In this document: piece by piece, positions 7,236-10,223 of the stretch
Layout: each line of letters begins with the position of its first letter
Position numbering within the stretch: position 1 is the stretch's first letter
Source: Sphingomonadaceae bacterium
GTDB taxonomy: Bacteria > Pseudomonadota > Alphaproteobacteria > Sphingomonadales > Sphingomonadaceae
Assembly (NCBI GenBank): GCA_013821585.1
Contig: JACDGO010000044.1
Coordinates: 1 to 10,223 of the forward strand
Reading direction: 5' to 3'
Length of the DNA stretch: 10,223 nucleotides
The notes under the pieces: model-generated
Told to the model about the DNA's origin: nothing
The model's database searches: none
Seen by the model: the letters and a program-made list of their open reading frames with translations, nothing else
Program-made: the position numbers and the translations under genes

Positions 7236-7424
7236 GTGCGTATCTCGTTTTAAGGATGGTGAGGACCACGGTCGCTTCGGCACCGGTGGATCCTGTGTTT
7301 GCTATGGCAGAGAGCGATCCCGTTGACGGTGGAAGCCATCTGGCTCAGAATGCATGCTGCGCCGATCCCCGTCGGCGCATAGAGATCTGCTGGCCTAATC
7401 CCGCCGCTGCTTCCCGACATAGGA
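7187..7424 (+). ncRNA. Candidate bridge-RNA region, IS110 right non-coding end
   Basis: No convincing coding sequence occupies this stretch between the transposase stop and the IS3 remnant. It holds one arm of a 12-bp stem (7224-7235), the sequence GACCACGGTC, and a perfect 8-bp hairpin TGCGCCGA/TCGGCGCA (7358-7379, loop TCCCCG). IS110-family elements are known to make a structured bridge RNA from a non-coding end; in the IS1111 subgroup it comes from the end downstream of the transposase gene. Position and structure fit that role. I could not identify target- or donor-guide loops, and the missing left end prevents checking them here. The hairpins could instead be terminators or recombinase-binding sites. 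Confidence 0.35.
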
Positions 7425-7981
7425 CGTTGTCGCTGACCACTGTGCACGGCAGCCCGCGACGTTCGGCGATGGCACTCAACTCGCGAACGACCCGCCGACC
7501 TGACAGCGAGGTATCGACGATACAGGCAAGACATTCCCGGCTGTAATCGTCGATCACGTTGAGCATGCGGAACCGCCGGCCGCAGGCCAACGTGTCCGAG
7601 CGCGTTGTCCAGCGACCAGCGCTGGTTGGGTTCCTGCAGGAGCGCCATCGGCGCCTGTGTCCCGAGCGCACGCTTGCGGCCACCGCGTTTCCGCACCGTC
7701 AGACGCTCCTCGAGATATAGCCGATAGACCTTCTTCAGGTTCATGCCTTTCCCCTCGCGCCTGAGCAGGATCGCCAGCCGCCGATAGCCGAACCGGCGGC
7801 GCTCGTTCGCGATCTCGCGCATCCGCTCGCGGACAGCATCATCCTTCCCGCAAAGCGGCTCATATTGCCATGCCGACCGGTTGACCCCGATCAGCCTGCA
7901 GGCGCGACGCTCAGAAAAACCGTGATCGGCCATCAGCTTCTCCACCGCAGCGTAGCGCTCTGCAGACCGGGTCAGTTTTTT
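7425..7981 (-). pseudogene. IS3-family OrfB (DDE transposase domain), frameshifted and truncated
   Basis: OrfB is normally made as an OrfA-OrfB fusion by -1 frameshifting. Here it begins in phase with the slippery site and shows the HTH_21-type region (RRFGYRRLAILLRREG, then MNLKKVYRLYLEE) and the start of the integrase core, NQRWSLD, with the first catalytic aspartate. Near 7593-7608 the frame changes because one extra base lies in GACAACGCGCTCGGACACG. The rest then reads TLACGRRFRMLNVIDDYSRE...VVSDN in another frame. Coding stops being recognisable just after VVSDN, the second catalytic aspartate, at the IS110 junction. The glutamate is lost, so it cannot be functional. Confidence 0.88.
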
Positions 7982-8235
7982 CCCAGCAGATCCTTCAGTG
8001 CCGACACGTCCAGCATCGACTCCGCCAGCAGCTTCTTTAGCCGCCGGTTCTCGTCTTCCAGCGCTCGCAACCGTGCCGCGTCGGACACCGTCAGCCCGCC
8101 GTACTTCGACTTCCAGTTGGAAAAGGTCGCATCGCTGATCCCGTGCTTGCGGCACAGATCGGCCGTCTTCACGCCAGCCTCATGCTCGCGCAGCACGCCT
8201 GTGATCTGATCCTCCGCAAATCGGCTTCGCCGCAT
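7972..8235 (-). CDS. IS3-family OrfA (helix-turn-helix DNA-binding protein)
   Basis: This 87-residue protein binds the element ends. It has a Transposase_8-type helix-turn-helix at about residues 10-42 (ITGVLREHEAGVKTADLCRK, then GISDATFSNWKSKYGG) and a leucine-zipper-like coiled coil at about 57-84 with regularly spaced leucines, usual for IS3 OrfA oligomerisation. GGAG lies eight bases before the ATG. Its last codons (LLGKN, then TGA) contain the slippery heptamer A-AAA-AAC that normally leads into OrfB. The gene itself looks intact, but without a working OrfB it could act only as a regulator of related elements. Confidence 0.92.
   Translation of the reverse strand: MRRSRFAEDQITGVLREHEAGVKTADLCRKHGISDATFSNWKSKYGGLTVSDAARLRALEDENRRLKKLLAESMLDVSALKDLLGKN
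7975..7981 (-). promoter_or_regulatory. Programmed -1 frameshift site of the IS3 element
   Basis: On the minus strand AAAAAAC is in the correct phase (A AAA AAC), one codon before the orfA stop. Slipping by -1 gives GGG AAA AAA CTG ACC and continues in the orfB frame. This is the standard IS3 arrangement for making the fused transposase. Confidence 0.8.
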
Positions 8236-8294
8236 CGCTCGTCTCCATCTGACGAGCTAACTTACCAATGGCATGATCTCTGGGGAGCAGGTCA

Positions 8295-8425
8295 GCGGAC
8301 ATCAAGACAATGTTGGCAATAAATGCGGAGGCAGACTTGATGCCCGGAAACGACGTAAGCAGCGCGCCCTCGACGATCGGCCCCGGGCGACATAGATTTA
8401 TCGAGGCCACATCGACGCGCATCAA
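8295..8425 (-). pseudogene. Possible 5' fragment of an unknown gene cut by the IS3 element
   Basis: On the minus strand an open frame begins TTG-ATG (ATG at 8422) and encodes MRVDVASINLCRPGPIVEG, then LTSFPGIKSASAFIANIVLM, up to the IS3 end at 8294; beyond that the frame reads into IS3 DNA. It lies downstream of the terminator at 8506-8536, so it would need its own promoter. A short frame upstream ends at a TGA overlapping this ATG (TGATG). I recognise no family. The codon use is only moderately like neighbouring genes (it includes ATA and CTA), and no good ribosome site is visible, so it may be non-coding flank. Confidence 0.25.
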
Positions 8426-8505
8426 ACTTTTGCCCGAGCGATCCTTGGGCGCGCAATGCCCACACGAAGCGCCACCGTTGTCACCTCAGCGATAACCAGT
8501 AGCAC

Positions 8506-8536
8506 AAAAAGGCCAGCGGCTCGTAAGCCGCTGGCC
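8506..8536 (-). terminator. Rho-independent terminator of the small membrane-protein gene
   Basis: On the minus strand an 11-bp perfect stem (GGCCAGCGGCT/AGCCGCTGGCC, loop TACG) is followed directly by TTTTT (8510-8506). It lies 24 bases after the stop codon of the 8561-8788 gene and reads in its direction. Confidence 0.9.
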
Positions 8537-8560
8537 CGATGTTAACGCGATAACCCGATC

Positions 8561-8788
8561 TTAAGCGCTGACGGGGCCCCTGTGACTGCGCGCGGCAATG
8601 ATAATGCCTCCAATGACCGCCGCAGCCGCAAGGATCGCGATAATGACCGAGCCACCTCGCAGGTCGCTTTCCTTGTCCATCTTAGGCGCCGCACGCACGG
8701 GTGCGGACGAAACGGCAGCCGAGGCAGCCACTGGCGTAACCGCCGCAACCAGCATCGTTCCGGCCAAAATCAAATCACGAATACGCAT
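8561..8788 (-). CDS. Small secreted or membrane protein of unknown function
   Basis: The 75-residue product starts with a signal-peptide-like segment (MRIRDLILAGTMLVAAVTPV, then a possible ASA-A cleavage near residue 24). A short polar linker (KMDKESDLRGG) follows, then a second hydrophobic helix at about 47-66 (SVIIAILAAAAVIGGIIIAA) and a short basic tail (RSHRG). The protein is probably anchored in the inner membrane by the second helix. GGGAG lies six bases upstream of the ATG, and a strong intrinsic terminator follows, so it is a real, probably monocistronic gene. It lies 265 bases downstream of the flippase gene on the same strand. I do not recognise a characterised family. Confidence 0.72.
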   Translation of the reverse strand: MRIRDLILAGTMLVAAVTPVAASAAVSSAPVRAAPKMDKESDLRGGSVIIAILAAAAVIGGIIIAARSHRGPVSA

Positions 8789-9053
8789 AAATCACTCCCG
8801 TTTGCGATGGTGCTCTATTTTTGCTTGCCACAGCGGTTCACCATGATCAAGCCCGTTTTGACTCTATTCGGCTGGCGCAGGTCATATTCAATCGGGCGTT
8901 GCAAATTAACCCGGTATCCCGGCTGGCGATAATTGTCCGCTCGGCGGGGCGGAACTCCTCTCCTGCTGATGTGCGAACATTACCGTATGGTTTACGGCCC
9001 TATGAGCCAAATCGTAAATAAATTCTAAATCGCCCGTCGTTGGCGAGGAAGCC
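8789..9053. other. Intergenic region between flippase and small membrane-protein genes
   Basis: No convincing gene is seen in these 265 bases. AT-rich patches on the minus strand (GGTTAATTTGCA, TATGAC) could be a promoter for the small gene, but no clear -35/-10 pair stands out. A short inverted repeat CCGTA/TACGG (8983-8997, loop TGGTT) might be an operator. The frames crossing it are fragmentary. Confidence 0.5.
9020..9046 (-). terminator. Weak possible terminator after the flippase gene
   Basis: On the minus strand TCGCC and GGCGA (9046-9042 and 9034-9030) can pair over a 7-base loop and are followed by TTTAGAATTT. The stem is only 5 bp and the T-run is broken, so the call is tentative. 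Confidence 0.3.
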
Positions 9054-10223
9054 TTATCCAGCGTTATTGTCTCCTTCCCGAGACCGGTCGGCGATGCGTC
9101 CAATTCGGGCTGCAAAGCGTGCGAGCGATGGTCGCCAGGACGCCGCGACACCTATTCGCTGCACCGCTATGGCGCCCGCCGCAAGAGAGGCGATCACAGA
9201 AAGGATGGCGCCAAATAGAGGGCTATTGCGCGATATGATCATGAGCAGGCCTACGGCAACGAACAGGATCGCGCCGTTTACCCAGATCGCACGAGTCAAT
9301 TTGATCGGGATATGGCGGCGCGCAAGCCAAAGGACCAACGGCAAATAGGCCGCGTACATGACCACAAACGAAATTCCCGCTGCCTCGAGACCAATATAGG
9401 GCATCGCGATCCACGTAAATCCGCAAAGCACGAACATGGCAGTCGTTTCGGACAGCAGAAAGCTGCGTCCTCGCCCCGCTGCGAGAAGCACGTATCCGAC
9501 TGGCCAGCTGGCAATTTTTAGGACGTCCCCCAAGACCTGCCACTGAAAGATGCCGGCAGCCTGGACGAACGCCGCCGAGTAAAGGATTCGCATCAAATAG
9601 GGGGCGGTGCCGATCATCACTAAAACGATCGGCGCCGCCACGAGTAGCGAAAACTCGGCTTGTTCATTTACTGTCGCGATCGTTGCGTCCACATCATTGA
9701 TCGAGCGGGTCAGTCGCGGGAAATAGTCGGTGCTCATGGCGGCCAGAACAAACCCGATATACGTCATGCTTACCGCCCATGCTGCCTGAAAATACCCGAG
9801 CGCACGAGCGCCTAGGTCAGCCTGAACGATCCCTCGGATGAAAATTTGTGACGCAAGGAGCGCGACGCTGCTCAGCATAAATGCGATTCCCGCACCTGCC
9901 ATTCCCCGGACCATGGCGAACATCGGCGCGGCAGCGACTCGAGTCTGACCTCGCCGCGCGCGCATGACAAAGATGCTTCCAAGCAGAGCTCCCGATAGCG
10001 GAGTCGCAACGACAAAGAGCACGACGCCACGACCGCCAAGCTCGATCAGCACGCCGATTCCAATGGCACAGGCCAATGCCGCGCCGCCAACGTTCAACCA
10101 TGCAAGTTCTGAAATTCGCCTCAACCCACTCATCAGCGCGACCTGACTTGCAGCAACCACAGTCAGACCAACGCCTATTCCGAGCAACGCCATGTCCCCA
10201 TCGGCCATCGGCGTCGTGAACAG
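9054..10223 (-). CDS. Wzx-like oligosaccharide flippase (polysaccharide transporter family), 5' partial
   Basis: This multi-pass inner-membrane protein of the MATE-like polysaccharide transporter superfamily probably flips lipid-linked oligosaccharide units for O-antigen or exopolysaccharide. The frame is open to the window edge and the start lies upstream; the ATG at 10208 is internal, since alignment by eye to such flippases puts it after the first one or two helices. Counting from that ATG, hydrophobic segments recur near 7-25, 38-57, 60-82, 102-125, 138-160, 187-207, 228-245, 255-272, 277-296, 308-326 and 332-350. The motifs GLRRISELAWLN and MSTDYFPRLTR are typical of this flippase group. 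The end is polar and basic (RFAARIGRIADRSREG). It is the only sign of a polysaccharide gene cluster, which would lie to the right. The sugar cannot be predicted. Confidence 0.82.
   Translation of the reverse strand: MFTTPMADGDMALLGIGVGLTVVAASQVALMSGLRRISELAWLNVGGAALACAIGIGVLIELGGRGVVLFVVATPLSGALLGSIFVMRARRGQTRVAAAPMFAMVRGMAGAGIAFMLSSVALLASQIFIRGIVQADLGARALGYFQAAWAVSMTYIGFVLAAMSTDYFPRLTRSINDVDATIATVNEQAEFSLLVAAPIVLVMIGTAPYLMRILYSAAFVQAAGIFQWQVLGDVLKIASWPVGYVLLAAGRGRSFLLSETTAMFVLCGFTWIAMPYIGLEAAGISFVVMYAAYLPLVLWLARRHIPIKLTRAIWVNGAILFVAVGLLMIISRNSPLFGAILSVIASLAAGAIAVQRIGVAASWRPSLARFAARIGRIADRSREGDNNAG

Larger units (their letters stand above)
3762..7424 (+). mobile_element. IS110-family element, left end deleted, interrupted by IS21 copy B
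   Basis: The element comprises the split transposase gene (3762-4749 and 7098-7186) and about 238 bases of 3' non-coding DNA. Its left end is gone, replaced by IS21 copy A. The right boundary near 7424 is inferred from the point where recognisable IS3 orfB coding sequence starts on the minus strand; it could be a few bases off. A long, structured right non-coding end is more like the IS1111 subgroup than classical IS110 members. That subgroup assignment is an inference. Confidence 0.7.
7425..8294 (-). mobile_element. Truncated IS3-family (IS407-like) element
   Basis: The orfA-side end is present: on the minus strand it starts TGACCTGCTCCCCAGAGATC at 8294, an end typical of the IS407 group, 59 bases before the orfA ATG. 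The distal half of orfB and the other terminus are missing; coding identity stops at about 7425, where the IS110 right end begins. It therefore looks like the oldest element of the cluster and the target into which IS110 went. Confidence 0.85.

Noticed and set aside
7256..7546. 96-codon plus-strand frame at the IS110/IS3 junction
   Set aside because: It crosses from the IS110 non-coding end into the antisense of IS3 orfB and has no recognisable domain.
8906..9151. 81-codon minus-strand frame over the flippase 3' end
   Set aside because: It overlaps the flippase gene in another frame and has no ribosome site or family signal.
1..10223. Defence system, toxin-antitoxin pair, tRNA or rRNA genes
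   Set aside because: No supporting motifs or structures were found on either strand; the accessory content is explained by insertion sequences.

Overview
The base composition (high GC, strong G/C preference at third codon positions), the gene types and the insertion-sequence families suggest a high-GC alphaproteobacterium. A sphingomonad-like genome is my best guess, but no taxonomic marker is present. The window is an insertion-sequence pile-up lying between two cellular loci, each cut by a window edge. On the left (2-1279, + strand) is the 3' part of a membrane-anchored molybdopterin oxidoreductase: a cytochrome b561-like haem module fused to a sulfite-oxidase-type Mo-cofactor domain. On the right (8561-10223, - strand) are the 3' part of a Wzx-like polysaccharide flippase and a small secreted or membrane protein with a strong intrinsic terminator.

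The middle, 1427-8294, is almost entirely transposon. Four elements can be resolved. (1) IS21 copy A, 1427-3761, - strand, has intact istA and istB. (2) An IS110-family transposase, + strand, lies in two pieces, 3762-4749 and 7093-7186, followed by a structured 3' non-coding end to about 7424. (3) IS21 copy B, 4750-7092, + strand, sits inside the IS110 gene; its termini match and a 5-bp target duplication (GGCGC) proves the insertion point. Its istA carries a one-base frameshift and its istB is intact. (4) A truncated IS3-family (IS407-like) element, 7425-8294, - strand, has an intact orfA and a broken orfB.

The order of events can be read from the junctions. IS3 landed first. IS110 apparently inserted into or beside the codons for the second catalytic Asp of IS3 orfB. 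IS21 copy B then split the IS110 transposase. IS21 copy A lies at the left edge without a target duplication and abuts the IS110 gene exactly at its EATG motif, so a deletion or recombination there removed the IS110 left end and the rest of IS3. The two IS21 copies are diverged relatives in inverted orientation. Each carries a perfect 40-bp palindrome just upstream of istA, with a shared core but different, internally compensated arms.

The points most worth a second look are those covarying palindromes and the strongly structured region 7126-7424 at the 3' end of the IS110 gene, a candidate bridge-RNA locus. I found no defence system, CRISPR array, tRNA or rRNA.
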